Positions 1 through 14,500 of a stretch of 64,000 nt of DNA are shown here, one piece after another; position 1 is the first letter of the stretch, and each line of letters opens with the position of its first letter. The notes under the pieces are model-generated. The model saw only the letters and a program-made list of their open reading frames with translations. It was not told where the DNA came from and ran no database searches. The translations under genes were made by a program, and so were the position numbers. Source of the stretch: Ficedula albicollis (Eukaryota > Chordata > Aves > Passeriformes > Muscicapidae); the NCBI RefSeq assembly GCF_000247815.1, contig NC_021674.1, forward strand, positions 11,809,643-11,873,642, in the 5' to 3' direction.

Positions 1-364
1 AAATCTTGTAATAACATGGTTAAAATCAGACGAATATAAAATCTGGATTTCCTGTGGATTTTTATTCAATTGTTTACAATCCCTTAACAATGTTCTATCA
101 CAGTCAAGTCTACAATGAGAAAATTTTGGCACTTTTACACAAGACATATCTGTGTTATGAGGAATGTCAGGTGTATTACTACATGCCATCAGAGATTAAA
201 TCATTCTCTCTTTCCACAGTTTGTGGTAATCAATTCACACAGAGGCTAGGTACAAGTCTTAGCTGAACACACAGCTGTCTTGGTGTAAGACAATTTCAAG
301 GAGAGCACTCTGGAATTAGCTGTCTCCCTTTAAGGATTCCAATAATCCCTTTTCACCAATAAGG

Positions 365-1015
365 AATGATTACTGATAGATAAAAGTGAAAAAGCAACAC
401 TTTATTAAAAAACAGAACACCACCAGGCAGGGGAATGAAAAAAGTAAATAACTGCTAGATATCAAGCTACTAACACTCGCAACCCCACTGAAACAATGAG
501 AGACAAAAGCATCAGGAATACCCATTCCCAATGCAAGGCCTGGAAGCAATGGGCCCAGGCTTGTAGGACAAAAGGGACAAGAAGGTGCCAGATTCCTCTT
601 GGGAAGGCAGGAGCCCCACAGAGCAGTTTTGATGACTGTGTGAGGCTGACTTGGAATAGAGGCTAGACAGCGGTAAAATAATAAAGTAGGCATTTATTAA
701 AAGGCCTTTAAAGGATACACCTTGGGCAGTACAAGAGCCCGGCCATGGCTAAACCCAGGATGGATCCAAGACGGATCTTGGTCACGAGTTTTTTACACTT
801 TTGTAAGTTTTGGTCCATTTACATACTGGAGTTAATGTCCAATTACAGCTTCAGGCCATGAAGTCCCATCCTCCTGGCTTGCTCCCTTCACTTTGCCATC
901 ATTTATTATTAAACACCACTACTGAAACTAGGCTCATCTTGGGTGCAAAAATAATTCCCCTGCCTTCTCAATAATGAAAGTATTAACACAATCAGCATAA
1001 TCTCTAGACTTAGTA
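365..1015 (-). mobile_element. Endogenous retrovirus LTR fragment(s), minus orientation
   Basis: Two TTTATTAA stretches (about 402 and 696), each an inverted AATAAA-type polyadenylation signal, are followed by sequence that I recognise as typical of songbird LTRs (TTAAAAGGCCTTTAAAGGAT, then GGCCATGGCTAAACCC, then CATGAAGTCCCATCCTCC). This suggests one or two LTR pieces lying on the minus strand. I could not find matching target-site duplications, so both edges are approximate and the left part (365-680) is less certain than 690-900. The open frame on the minus strand here is not a host gene. Confidence 0.5.
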
Positions 1016-1494
1016 TTTCTATTTCAAAAATAAAGTAAGGCTGCCATGCGATAGCTTTCTACTCTCTTTCTACTGACTGTGTTTTAACTGATGGCAAGCA
1101 TCATATTGATCCTTAGTGTCTCTTTCCCTCTCTATTTACAATAGCCAACCTCCACTCAATACCATTTAGAAGAGTGCTCACTCACATCTTCACTGCCAGG
1201 TCTGGTTCTGAGAGACACAGATATCCTGGAGTGAGGCCAGTAGAGAGCCACAAATGAATAGGGCTAGGAGCATCAGACATGTAAGGAGAGAATGGGAAAA
1301 GTTTGAGAAAAGGAAGCTTAGGAGTATCAGTGAGAATATAAAAGCCGGCCAGAAAGACAGAGCACAACCAGTAAGGAAGGAGCCAGACACTTCTCAGAGG
1401 TGCCCAGCGACTGCACAAAATGACCATGAACTGAAGCCCAGTAAATTTTATATTAAACAAGAAATGGTAAAAAAAAAGGTTCAGGAGTGACAGA

Positions 1495-1665
1495 AGTCTA
1501 GGACAGGTTGCCAAGTGGTGCTGTGGAATATCCATCCTTGGAGAGAGACAATACCCAACCGGACTCTGCCATGAAAACCTCTGATCTTGCTTAGAGGGAG
1601 GGGGTTGGACTAAATGGTCTCCAGAGCTGCCTTCCAGCCTCACCTCTTCTATGATTCCTGTTGTA
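1495..1665 (+). mobile_element. CR1: CR1 LINE 3'-end fragment
   Basis: The stretch GACAGGTTGCCAAGTGGTG ... GGTTGGACTAAATGGTCTCC ... TTCCAGCCTCACC ... TCTATGATTCCTG follows the order of the conserved 3' untranslated end of avian CR1 retrotransposons, including a terminal TCTATGATTC-like motif. It is a severely 5'-truncated copy, about 170 bp, in sense orientation. Divergence is visible at many positions, so it is an old insertion. Confidence 0.75.
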
Positions 1666-2454
1666 ATCAGTGAGGAGTTAAAACGCCTATATTTTACCAT
1701 CTTCACCTTTAATGTCAGAAACCTTAACTCCTGTGGTGACTATGACAATGTCTTTTTCCATCAGTGTGTAATAACAAAAAGCAAAGTACTTTCTTTACAG
1801 TCCATTCTGTACTCCCACCTTACTCAGTCAAATTTGCCTAATTAATGTTGCTTGTCTATGGTTTTGGGCTTTCCTTTCCCTTCCTTTCCCTTCAAGAAGA
1901 ATAACATTCTTTTTAACATCTTTTCTCAAAGAAATAGAGCAGAAAAACAATACAGCAGACTGAAAATGGATTTCTATAAACTACTGAGTTTCTTAATGGT
2001 CTATGTGTAACACCTTATAAAAAATAATGAACCAGGTAATCTGCATCATTGCAAGCACCTTGCCCCAGAACAGTAATTTTCAGTTTTTAATCCAGCAGCA
2101 ATCCAGAGATTGCTAAAAACTTTGTAAAACTGCTGGGTGAGAAGAACCAGGTTTTGTAGAGGTGCAAAAAAAAAAGTTATACTAATTACATTTTTTTTCT
2201 GATGTCTTTTTCACATGGCCCTTATTTCCATTTATTTTCTCTCATTCTACTTCTGCAAAGAGGTAACAGAAAACTTGCTTCATTCCTAGATATTAGATAA
2301 CTTCTGGAGACTTATTACTGACCATTCTTATGCCCTAAATACATATCCAAGCTAGCAACCTCACCTGTGCTGGAAAACAAACAAGCAAAAAACATAAACA
2401 AAAAAACCCCAAAGGTAGGTGTTAGAAAGAATGGGGCAGGACACCTGCTCTTTT
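1666..2454. other. No gene seen
   Basis: AT-rich sequence with short A and T runs. I see no exon with a protein-like reading frame plus splice sites and no recognised repeat. Confidence 0.5.
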
Positions 2455-2990
2455 TGTAATGCCTTTATTGGAGGCCAGCTTCTGGTGAGGAATTTGTAGG
2501 GCTGGCACACCTCTGCTGTTCCCAAAAGGCAACATGGAAGAAAAGCAATAGTGCAAATTTGTCTCCATAGGCAGAGCTATGCCTTCCAAACCTCACAAGT
2601 CCCTAGTCAAACGACCTAGTCAAATGACTCAAATAACCTGCTGTCTTAAGGGGAGGTCATGGTGGTAGAGTGCTGTTAGATCATGGCAACAGAACAGAGC
2701 AGCTCCAGAAGACAAATTTGCCTTCTGCATTATCTTTCTTGACTGTGGAACACTAGTTCCAGTCTCAGATGTTATTTGGGCTTGTTATCTTAGGGATTTC
2801 AGCTCTTACTAGAGTCCCAGCATTCTTAGTGTCCCTCTTCATTTGCATACGGTACAATGATGTCATTCCTCCACCTCTGTCACAGGCGCCATTTTAGGGA
2901 AGCAGCGACGAACAACCCGAAGAAAAGGAGGAGGGAATATGGGGTAAGACAACTGGGGGCAAAACAGGGTGAGGCCAAGCACTTAACATT
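2455..2990 (-). mobile_element. Possible LTR fragment
   Basis: TGCCTTTATTGG near 2460 looks like an inverted polyadenylation signal. It is followed by LTR-like mixed-composition sequence up to a GGCGCCATTTTAGGG block near 2885 and a purine-rich stretch. No target-site duplication was found and the family is not recognised, so this is a weak call. Confidence 0.35.
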
Positions 2991-5900
2991 TATAATTAAC
3001 ATTACAGACAACTCAGAACATTCATAGAAACATACAACTCCAACCATTATAAACTTTCTCAGGAACAGGATTCATCCATCACAGGTGTGAGAGAAGAGAT
3101 TTCTGGAATTTATTAGGACCTTGTTCACCTAAGATAAAAAAAAAAGTTAGTACAGCATTGTTTGCCATTTCTTCAGACAAATCCTCCTCAGTTCCTTCCC
3201 TCTCTCTTAATTCTAAGGAAACCTGGCTCCCTCAGACAGGCCTCTCAAACTGATTTCTGCTCACTTGCTTCTAACATCTACTAGCTATTTGAAACTGCAT
3301 CTGTTCATTCTAGTTCACTGGAAAAGGTCTATTTTTTTCCAGCATGAAGCAATGCAAGGCAGAGTTACTGTATCTGAATTAAAGCTTTAATGCATTTAGC
3401 TATTTACATATATATATGTAAATAGACTGCAGAAAGAATAAAAATAATATATTCTATGACATCTGCTGGCTGCCTTCATTAGCCAATTCAAGATAAGCAG
3501 TCATCACAAACACATTTATTTTCCTCCTGTCCTCCTGCAAACATTTACCCATTCTGTATTTCTGCACTATTGCTTTCTGATGGAAAACCATCACCTCTAA
3601 GTGAATTGTTGCTCATCAGCTCATCAGCTTGCAACAATACACCTGGAAATCTTAAAATTATTTCTATTCTGATGTTGCATAACCTCCACATGTGAGGATT
3701 GCAAATTACCAGATTTTTGAAAAGCTGTTCATTGTTGCATACTAAATCCTGCAATATTTTGTGCTATTTAAAATACTCTACTGAAAGAAGACTTTAACAA
3801 AAGAAAGACCATTTACATCGTTATTCTTTGGCCATGCTGAAAAGAAAGGTGAGCTAACCCTCTCAAAAACCTCAAACCTTAAACATCAAGGTAGAGCCCA
3901 CCATACCTGTAAGGCACAAATATATCCAGGTGCTTAGAGCAGTATATTTCAGTGAAAATGTTCTTAGGAGGAAAGAAACGAGTTTAAGTTGTCCCACCTG
4001 CCACTGTTAATGACTGAAACACACAGTCTGTCACCCCTTCAAAGGTTTGTGCCAATATGCAGCTGCCAGTTTCCTCCCTCAACCTATAAAATATTTATGT
4101 ATTAGCCTTCTCTGGATTTGACTAAATTTGCTGCACTTTAGTTCAGGGCTTTTTAAAAGCAAGCCACTCACAGTCCATGCGGAACTTGCTCATGGTCTTC
4201 AATGTCCTCCATTCCCATGAGTTGAACTGGTTGTTATTTGTGTTTAGTAGAAGACCAGCTTTATCTCTCTTTCATTAAAATTGGTTTTGCTCTTCTTTAG
4301 CTATGGCCAGTTTTGAAAAAATCATAATATTTGCCCCAGGGAGGAACTTCTACTACATATTGCCAGGTTCTTGGCTCTGGACTAGGCAAAGATTTGTATT
4401 CAAGGTTTTAGAGTAATCCAAGACACATTCCATGACTTTTCCATGCTTTTCTGCAATGATATCTTTTCACTAACAGATTTAATCTCTACAGTCTGTCTTC
4501 TTGTAGTATTTCTCCTACAGAAATACTTATAACAGAAATTCCTTAAAATAATCATTAGCAAACAGTTCTGAATGGTTTTCTCTTGCCTGGTTCTTTGTCG
4601 TCACTTCCCACCCCTTGCAAGGGTGCAGTAAATTTTGATAAAAGAAATTTCTATATTTCTGTATTAAATTTCTATATTTCCTTTCTCATGTGACACCATA
4701 TAAATCTAAGTGACATCCAGACAAATGTGAGCATCGTTCAAGTATAAAAAGAAGTGCCAGTGTTTTCTGGAACCACCTCACTTTCATAATCCAGACTATG
4801 TTTACACCTCTATTTCCCATTAATGTGTCATTATGCGATCATATCACCCAAGTTCCACTTTGACTGCACAAAGCCATGACCAACTCAGCTCTCACTGTGG
4901 CAGCAGCAGTTAATGGGTTACTGATATTACTCATACATGCATATGCAGACTTCATCTATCTGTCTATCATATCAATCAACAGGCTTCGCAAGTATGAAGA
5001 AAATCTGCCTTGTAAGATGAAATTTATAAAATGAGGACTGCCTCTCATACTTTTACCTCCTTTACAAACCCTCCCACCCAAATACACTCTGATCCAGGAA
5101 AAGAAGTCACCTTTTATTGGATTTTTGTTTGGTTTTTTTTTTCCAAAATGGGCCATTTATTTGTTGCCAAGGTAAATGTTAATCATTAACACTTCATTCA
5201 TGGTTCTATTTACCATCTACACGGGACATGGCTTCCAACCATGCCCAAGGAAATTAGATTTCTAAAAATTCGGGTGCTTGTTTTAGCATCTAAATTAAGG
5301 TGTTAGGTCACAAGAAAAATCTTGGCCAAGGACAAGATCTGGATCTACGTGAGAGTTTCAGAAAACATCTGTGTATGTCAAGAAATACGTATCTCTTAAC
5401 AGGACTACCCTGCTGTCAACACTCCATCTAACACAAATTTTTTTTTGAAGAATGACCTCACTTTTCTTTAACAATAGCTGTACCATACAGCGAGGAAGAA
5501 AGGGGAGCAAGTACCTCAGAGTTGGCAGTGCAACTGGAACAGTGCAGATTTCCTCTATGAAATCCAACTGGTGGCATCACTTTTTCTAGGCTAAAAGCCA
5601 GGAACATAAAAGCAGGTTTCCTCTTGCATTTTTCTCTGGAACTAAGGGTGAGCTGAGACCAAGTGTCAGGAGTGTCATTCCACTTCCACAGCTGCAGCAA
5701 CACCCCATGGCAGTCATTCTTGCTGCATAGTTCAGTACACTGGTATTCAGCAGGTATGCAGGAAAGAGGAAGAGAGGAATATGAGTTGAGGAAAACAGTC
5801 TCAGGAGAATCAATAGCAGAATGAGCAATAGAACCAGATCTTGAACTGAAAAATCTTCCTGTGAAATCAGACCAGCTGCCACTGAAAAATTTTGCCTGAA

Positions 5901-8900
5901 GCAAAATTTAAAAAGGGAACTTCCCTGTCAGGTGAAGCTAGCACCTTGAGCATTTCATAAAAAGCTTTTCTGATTATTGTTTCTTTTGTCTTCACCAAAC
6001 TGTGACAATTTGACCTGTAACAATCTTAATAACCTCACTTCTTTTTCCTCATGGCCAGGCTTATCATTCAAACTCTTAGCCTCCACAAATTTATTGTCCT
6101 TGGTGTGTTTTGGCCTCTAGAACCCTGCAACCTTTAGGACATAGCCTGTTTCTGAAGCAATTCTTAAAAATTAAGAAGGGTAGACACTTCATTTGAAGAG
6201 CATTTTGGCTTTTACTTTTCTTATAAGAGCAACATTTTTTTTCACAGTCTCTAGTAATAGCTCAGTAACCAAAAATCATAATAAAACACCCTTGAACAAA
6301 AAATAAGGTTGATTCAAAATCCTGCACACTTCACCAGCAGAGGTAAGTGTGAAAAACCATTGTTAGAGCACAGATTGTTTATGCTGCATCTCAGATGGAT
6401 GATTTTTAAATGTTTACACCCACAGCAATATTTGGACTGTATCTCAGTGGGGTAGGATTTTTTTTTTTTTACATCTTTACTTCCAATGAAAGTTTCCAGC
6501 TGTAGAGCTGGAGTCGGTTTCATGGTGGGAAGGGGTTGATGACTAATACAATGAAGCTAAAGATGACACTGTGGAGAACTAGCTTTCCCTCCTCTCAAAC
6601 TTCTTTTATCCACTGCCTCATTTCATGACTCATTTAACATCAAGTACAAATATAAGAAAAAAAATAGTTGTGTTTCATAGCTGCTTTTAACATCATTAGA
6701 AAACAGGAAAAATCTGGTCTGCTAATTAGATTATTTATGTGGTTATACAGAAATTTTGCCCAAATTTCAGTGTTTGCTACATTTGCAATGGTATGACTTG
6801 TAAAAAACAATTTAAACACCAGCTTAGGCATGAGAACAAGTTGTTGCGTAAAAACATGTTTTATTTATGGAGAAAGCACTGGTATTCTCTTTCTTTCATG
6901 CTCAGTTTTTCAAAGCTTAGTTAGCACTGTTTGCTCTGAGGAAAATGGTAAAAAGCACTATCTTGAAAGACACCAAATTTTTAGGCCTGATGACGATTGA
7001 TTTACTTTTGTGAACCCTGCCATTTATCCTGGCTTGTGGGCCCATGCATGAGCCTGTCATGAACTAAAGGACAAGGCCTTCATAGACAGACTTGTCCCTA
7101 CAGCTCCACATAGGAGGATTCAAAAGAGGGGTGTAAGAGCACATGGGGTCAGTACACACTGTTCCCTCAGACTGTTTCCAACAGACTGCTCCAACCCACA
7201 TGGAGAGAGTGCAGCACTAACTCATTTAAGGCACTTGAGCACATACCCAGCTCCTGGTTTTGCAGCATCTGCTCCTTGTAATGCAATGCAGGAGCTCAGC
7301 AGGAGCAGCAGAAAATTTAAATCCAACCAAGAACAAGAGACATCAAAACAAAATATGTTAAAAATTACAGTAAATGAAAGGCAGTGGTAGGTATGCCCAT
7401 AATTCAGTAAAGCAAGCAAAAGAAACTGCTGTGAAACTTTAAACAACCTCTTTAAAACCTGTCAGATTTTAGTCAAACACTAAAAGCCAAGCATGTACCT
7501 CTAAACTCCTAATGGAAAAAAAATCAGCTGCCTAGTTGTTCTCTCAGACAAATTTGAACTTAAATCATGACTGAGGAACTTTCATTGTTTGTTTTCTGGG
7601 CTGTTATTTTAAGCCAAACTGTGTCTGTGCAAAGAACCAACCCTTTGCTTTCTTTAGAATCTACACTTCCTAGAAAGTTTCATTTACCCACAGGAACCTC
7701 CAAATCTCTGTAGTTCACAGCAAAGAATGAATGGAAAGTCTCAGCACAAAAACTCAGGAACATACAGCCACGTTTTTTTTAGTGGTGGGCTACGACACAA
7801 ACAAAAAATGTTCCCAGCAAATGGCTCTTCAGATCGCATTTACTATGCAACACACTTCATTTCCCTCTATTAGAGAAATATTCTACAGCTAACCTACCAC
7901 TAAGTGTCTTGTTTGCTTGAATCACTGACAACCAGAGTACTTGCATTAACATTCACCCTGTTTTTTCTCTCAGCCTACCCTTTTCACATAATTTCTGCTC
8001 TTAGGGTTTTTTAACCTTGCAAGATTAATTCTATTAAATGATCAATGACATTTATAATGTTTAAACAAGAAACAAAAAGTGTCTTGACGCTTCTCTGTAT
8101 TTTTGCAGGTTCAATGGAAAATCTTCAGCAAGCTTTGTTTGCTTATTACTTCAATTTGCAGCTTGGAGAGAAGAAGGGTTAGCACCTATCAGATAAGTTT
8201 TACTCTAAACATTAAAGGAATCACATGGGAATCAGAGCATCAGGCCCTAGATGAATGATTTCCCTGCTTTTTATGAATCAGTTAACAGTTCAGCCATAAA
8301 TTACATTTCCAGAACAAGAGGAACGGATGCATGTCCCAGGCTCTACCTGCAAAGAAAAACATTGGCTCACTGACACTTCCCCTTGCTTGTTTTTGAGAAG
8401 TCGTTTACACCAGAAATAGCTTCAAAATGCAGAGCAAACAGTTATTTTCTAGCTCCCTCTTCTTTCAGTGACTTTGCTGCCTATGTTTCCTGTGCTATTT
8501 GATTTCTCTACCCTATCATCTAGGAATCTGTGTGGTCTTAAAAAGGTGTTACTCCTGCCAAACTTGCAAAGCCTCAGGTCTCCAGGCAACTCTTGTTAAC
8601 CAGTCACATAATGTCCATACCTCAGTTTTAGCTAATTAACACTTTAAATGGAGTGAGAAACTAGGTTATTCATTGATGCTAAGAAAAGTATAACTGGACT
8701 GCACTGCTGAAATAATAACAAGCTGTCTGCTGCTCGCTTACCAGCCACTGCCCTGGGGTTTTTTCATATTAACAGCTAAATTTTCACAGACAGAATGCTG
8801 AATAAGTTCACTGTAAGTTAATGAGGCAGATTCAACGTCTCTCAAGTTATATGCCAGGTGCTCCAGTCCATCCCAAGTCACAGAGAGATAGCAGAATGGA

Positions 8901-10928
8901 CAACACTGCTCCTCCACTGTGTCCCTCACCCAGGTCACCTAGGTCTTTCATTCAGCTCCAGGCTTCAGGGCGGGCAATGGTAATTTGGAGTCTGTAGACA
9001 GATGAAGAGACTGCAGGTAATGAGCTCCAGCACACATATCTCTCACTAGAAATCAAGCAAAAAAACTTAATGAAAACAAATCTAGCAAACTAAGCATGAA
9101 GTGAATGAGAGCTGTTCCAACAGAGGAAACCCTGCTGCAATTTGGAAAATCTATTTTTTCCACTTTCTTTTAAAGCCATAATACGAAGTGTAAATATAAC
9201 CTTGCCAGAGATAGTGGAGGGAAAGGCAGTGGAGTTCAGAGTATGAGACCCTCCTAACACATAACAGGAAGATGGGAATAGTCTAGTACCTTATAAAAAA
9301 AAATACCAATACTTCTGCTTTCAGTACATCAGAGAAGAGGAAATAATTTGATTTCTTTTTTTCATTTCACCTTCTTTATAAGTAGTCAGTAGTTTAAATT
9401 TAGGCTAAGAAGCAAAGAGAAAGAAGCTTTTGGACACAGACATTATTTCAAATCAACCTCATAACAGCACATTAGATTATGACTGCCTTCTCAATGCAAT
9501 ACCTGTGTAGCAATTTAAGCTGGCTAGCAGAATACTTCAGTCTGTTACCAGACCTACTGGAATCTTCCCTTCTGCTTTTCCAGTTCCTGAAAAATACACT
9601 AGAAAACACCAGCGAGGAGCTCAGGTGCCTTGTATCTGGTCTCTTTCCCAACCAGGAGCAGAAATCCAGGCACTGCCGCTCCCTGAGCTGTTGGTTAGTT
9701 CAGTCTCCTCTGCCACCTGGTGGCTTGTGCCCATCCTTCAACCGGGCCACAGCTTCTCCAGGGAAAACTCGGCAGAGTTAACATATTTTCTTAGGACACC
9801 AAAGTCGACTTAATGGAGTACAATGACAGCAGAAAGCCAAAGGCTTGTATTCTCGTGACACAAAAAACAAAGAAGCACTTTTGAAGGGTTTCTGATGTTC
9901 TTCACCCAAAACAAAGCTTTCCTCAAAAACCATCAAGTTCCAGTGATGAGTTCATCCTCATAATCAATATGAAAAGGCTAGTTAAAATCTGAGGGTATAA
10001 GAATAGCCTTGAGCATAACCACTAAGGCTCTTCCATATCACCACCATGTGTTTTAATCCTGGAACAAGAAAACCAAAGCCTTGAACTATTATTTCAATAG
10101 TGGCAAGCTACAGAAATAGTTAACTTTTAGGTTTGGTGTTGGTATTGAGGGGTTTTTGTGGTCTGTTTGTTTTTTTGTTGGCTTTGGGGTTTGTGTCTTT
10201 TTCATGAAAAGTATTAGAAGGTGTTACTTGCATCCAAAAGTAATTTGCAGTCTGTCAGATTCATGAGTTTTTGGTTTTCTTCCCTACCAGAAAATTGCCA
10301 ACCAACAAATAAAGGCAGCACCTTGCCCCAGACATAACCTGTACGACATTCTGACCATCTTAAGTAAGGCTCTACATGCACACACCACATCAATTTTGCT
10401 TTTACTTGATTGTGTTTTGTTCTCTTGGACCTCTCTCAGATCGCAACAGATAACGCCTCTAATGTCAGGAAAGTGCTTTTGCAAGTAGAAAAACTCTAGC
10501 TGTAAATAACCAATTGTTAGGACCATCTGTACCAATGACCTTGATTTATGTAGTTTCTTTGAGAAACATGTGGCAGAAAACAGTAATCTGGCCTGTACAT
10601 TTAATGCATATATCCAGGGAGCTTTAAACTCACCATTTAGAGACTCCTATTTAAGTTCTATCCCTTTCTATCTCCCCCTCCAAATAAAACCCATAATTCC
10701 TGAAATGCTATCAATAAAGCCTTGTATTATTGACCTTCCACATTGTAATCCTGAATGTTTTACATTCATCAAGTAGCTGCATTCATGCAGATAGTTTAAT
10801 AGACCTACAGAGCCCATGAAAATGGAAGTCAGGAGAAAGGCTCCACTCTAAATTAACATATTGTAAATTGTCAGTAAGATTAAAATGCATGTGTAGTACT
10901 GAAAATTACCTTACTGCTTCATGAATGA
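2991..10928. other. Long gene-free AT-rich stretch
   Basis: No exon, RNA gene or clear repeat could be supported here. All open frames are short, lack homology I recognise and lack paired splice sites. Small features only: a TATATATATG-type run near 3408, T runs near 6460 and 5138, and a GT/T-rich patch near 10140-10200. The stretch could hold diverged old transposons or regulatory DNA that cannot be read by eye. Confidence 0.5.
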
Positions 10929-10933
10929 GGAGT

Positions 10934-11510
10934 TGTCCCAGTTTAGGACAAATCTGGGGAAAGACCTCCAAAGGAGCCCCCCAGAGAGTATAACCCCCAC
11001 AATTCCTTCCTTCACCAGGCTCGGAAAGAATTCTCCTCAGGGGAAAGTGAAAAAAACTTATTTATTAACAAAATACAAGAGAAAACACTTCCCAGCACAG
11101 ACCCAGATGACAAGAACAGTTTTCACCAAGTGAGAGACGATCTTCTTCGCTGGGAAGGGCAGAAAGCTTCTTTGGCAGGCTTCCAGAGGGAGTTTCTGGG
11201 ACCCAGATCCGTCCTCCCGGAGCCGGTGCTGATCTTCGGGGGGTGAGGGGAAGAAGGGAGAGAGAAGGGGGGACAGCAAGCAGCAGGCTGGGGCACAGGC
11301 AGAAAGCCGGGGGCAGCGCAAGCCGGGCAAGCAGCAAAGCAGCAAAAGCCGGGGGCAGCGCAAGCCGGACCAGCAGCAAAGCCAAAAGCCCGGGATGCAA
11401 GCCCCAACTCCCCCACAGCAGCTCGGAGGAGAGGCCGGGGCCACCACGGCAACAGACAGCTCCATGGCGGGGGCAGGGAGAGGAGCTAGTCATAACATCA
11501 ACCCAGGACA
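10934..11510 (-). mobile_element. Solo LTR, 577 bp, with perfect 5-bp target-site duplication
   Basis: The element starts TGTCCCAGTTTAGG and ends CCCAGGACA. It is flanked on both sides by GGAGT (10929-10933 and 11511-11515), a perfect 5-bp target-site duplication as left by class I or ERVL-like integrases. Orientation is minus: CTTATTTATTAAC near 11057 is the inverted polyadenylation signal. The GC-rich half has a local duplication of an AAGCCGGGGGCAGCGCAAGC block (about 11306 and 11347). The open frames on both strands here are by-products of the GC-rich LTR, not genes. Confidence 0.88.
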
Positions 11511-11515
11511 GGAGT

Positions 11516-14500
11516 CAATCTACCTAAACCCTAATGAGTAGCAAAGAGAGGGGAGAAACAAATGTCCAGTAATTTTGTTGAGCACAATATACTCTGGCTC
11601 TTTAATCTGCAAGTAACACGAACTGCTACAATTCACAAAGAATGAGGCAGAGCTGGCACATTAAATTGTCTGCCACAATCTAATCCATATGCATATCCCA
11701 AGTCAGAAAGAAATTTCACTACATATTGGTGAATTTTGTAACTATATAAAACAGCTACTTTTCTACCATAAAACTACATTTTTAGAGACCTAAAAGAAAA
11801 AAAAATCAAGCCATGTCTGGTGTTAAAAAACTTTTTTGTCTTGTAAAGGCTGTATTTTATAGGGACATCCACATTCCAGTTATGCACAAGTTAACACAGT
11901 TACATTTGCAAACAAATCAAGTTCCAACAGAAGAAATTCAGGAAGCACTAAGTAGTCATAATACACAAATCAACCTCATTCATATCATGGTCTCCATGTG
12001 TGTAATCTCTATATTCATGTTAAGCAGGCAAGTTTAGCATATACAGTTATTCAAAAATTGTTCAGATTCTGTGTATGGTCAATTGCTCAATTTTATACAA
12101 ACGTGACACTGTAGCGATGCTCCCATCTCTGCAAATAAAGTACAAGAGGACTTTTTCCTATTTTCCATGCATCACCCACTCCTAATTTTAACTACTTTCA
12201 GAAGGTGCAAGATATGGGCACTGAATAAAGTCAGCTTGGCTCCAGAAGCAAGAATACTAAAGGCCAGGAATACGGTCCCCCCTTGTGCTGATGACACACA
12301 TTGTTTAGGGGAGTGCTGTTCTAAGAAAATTATGATGCTGAATGTATCCAAGCACCAAAAAACTAAAATCTCTTATGTGTAACTGATGTTCTCTGGTATA
12401 TAAGGAGCTACAAGAAGACAATGCATTTCAGGATAATGACCATAGTTGTTCTGTGTTTCAAAAGTCTCAGTTTCTTCAGCAAAGTAAGTTTAATACTGTA
12501 AAATAAAACCAGCTTAATTGCTTCTGTCATTGGGCCACTATTTAAACTTTCTCTATACTGAGATGAATACATTAGAGCCAAGCTGTTTGTTCAAAGTCTA
12601 AATGAAATCAAACGACTTTGCATTTCTCTTCCAGTGAGTATTGGTTTGTTACTGTGAAGATTTTCTTGGCCATTCTAAAACCAGATTAGTGGGTAACAGA
12701 AGCATTTTTGCAATAGGCTCCATTCCTTGATGAGATCACCTTGCCATGGTGAGCAAATATAGCTTTATATCACCTTTGATTGTTGTTTACTTTCCCAATG
12801 ACAGGAAACAGAGATCCCTTTCTGGCACCCCTAATATCCTCAGCAACCTGCCCACTTCCTAAGTTGTGCCAGTGCTCCACAGTTAACTCCCTCTCTTCTC
12901 CAGGTCTTGCCATGTCAACCAATGACACATGGTGAGGATTTTTGCAGGTTAGCTAGGACAATTCTCCCAGACATCTTAGTTTTCAAATTCTAATACGGGT
13001 TTATGGATTCCCACTTCCTGGCCACAGCAGCAAAAACAGAAATCAAATCTACTCATTTAGACCACATAGAAAAATTTGTTTCTCCTCTGTAACATGTTAA
13101 AAGTAGTTCGTATAGAGACTGTATTGATTAAATTCTACAAAAATAGTTCTGTTAGGATAGTTTCCTCCACTTTCACTCAGATGTGACCATCTCTGTTTTC
13201 AGCCTTTTTCACCCTCACAGCCTTTGACTCAGAAAGATCAACACTTATGCCTTGATTCATCTGCTACCACCTCTATTCTCTCTTCATGATAAATACAGAT
13301 ACAAGCCATCATTGTCTCTGAAGTCTTCTCATTCTCAGCATTTCTCTCAAAATTTCAACTTTCTGTCCCCACCACAAAATCCAAATCTAGTTAGTACTGC
13401 CCTCAGCTTCCAAATACCCATATCCCTCCCTGAAATAACACACAGAGACAAAAAAACAACCCAACCACATACTGATTTGTTTTTTTAAACTCGCATTACC
13501 TTGAGCTTGGCATCCCTTCCATTGACTTCCTTGTTTCCTTCTTCCTACATCTTCCCACACCTGATACAGTATTTTTTTTTTTTTTGGCTGAACTGCTTAT
13601 ATGCCATGTTCACTAAGATGATGCATGTTGAAACCTACTTTAAGATTCTGAGTTTCATTCTGGACATGGCCAAGTCATGCAAAAATAGGTACTTTTACTG
13701 GCTGAAATTTATCTTGAGTAGTTACAATATATATCTGAGAAAACACTTTTAAGTCTCAGCAAACCATCTGTAAGAGATGTTACAGTTGGACTCTGTGACC
13801 TGGACACACACCTGTTCCCAAACTGCTTAAGTGGTAGATACTGTGTTTTGCCATGTTTTGCTTTGCCTTCTCAATTCTCAGCTGTGAAGTATTATCAGGT
13901 ACAAGGAATTTTCCATCTTCCTGGAAGGCTACTCGTATCTTACAGCATCACTTGAGCTAATTTTCTTCTGGTTAACCGAAAGTTACATTATGCCAAATTT
14001 TAGGTAACATTCACTAAGTAACTATCCATGTTCTCCCTTCCTAACTGTTCAACTGGTTAAACAGTTAAAACAACGCCGCTAACAATCTGTGACTACAGTT
14101 TTTAAGCAAGTATATGCTTAGGTGGAAGACAAAAATTGTATCAATCTTGATGAAAAAAGAATTAACCCAGACTTTCAGGCAGGTAAGTGTTCTCTGCTTC
14201 ATAATTACGGTTTTAGTCTCTCTTGCTACAAAGGAGAGAGCACTGAAGCATATCTGGGAAGCTACAAAGGAGAGAGCACTGAAGCATATCTGGGAAAGGA
14301 ATTAACGCAAGGAAACTTGTTTTAGATTTCAGAAAACCTGCACTGCATTTCTTTCACCTGCATCAATGAGGAAATTTTAAATGTCATGTTTGTTTACATA
14401 AGACTGTACAAGCTGTCAAGACCCATCAGCACTGGATGGAAAGCAACCAGCTACCCTTTCAGCTCCACAATGCTGACATATTTCACTTTGTCGCCTGTAA

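Noticed and set aside
11058..11527. Several 94-142-residue frames on both strands
   Set aside because: All lie inside the GC-rich solo LTR 10934-11510.
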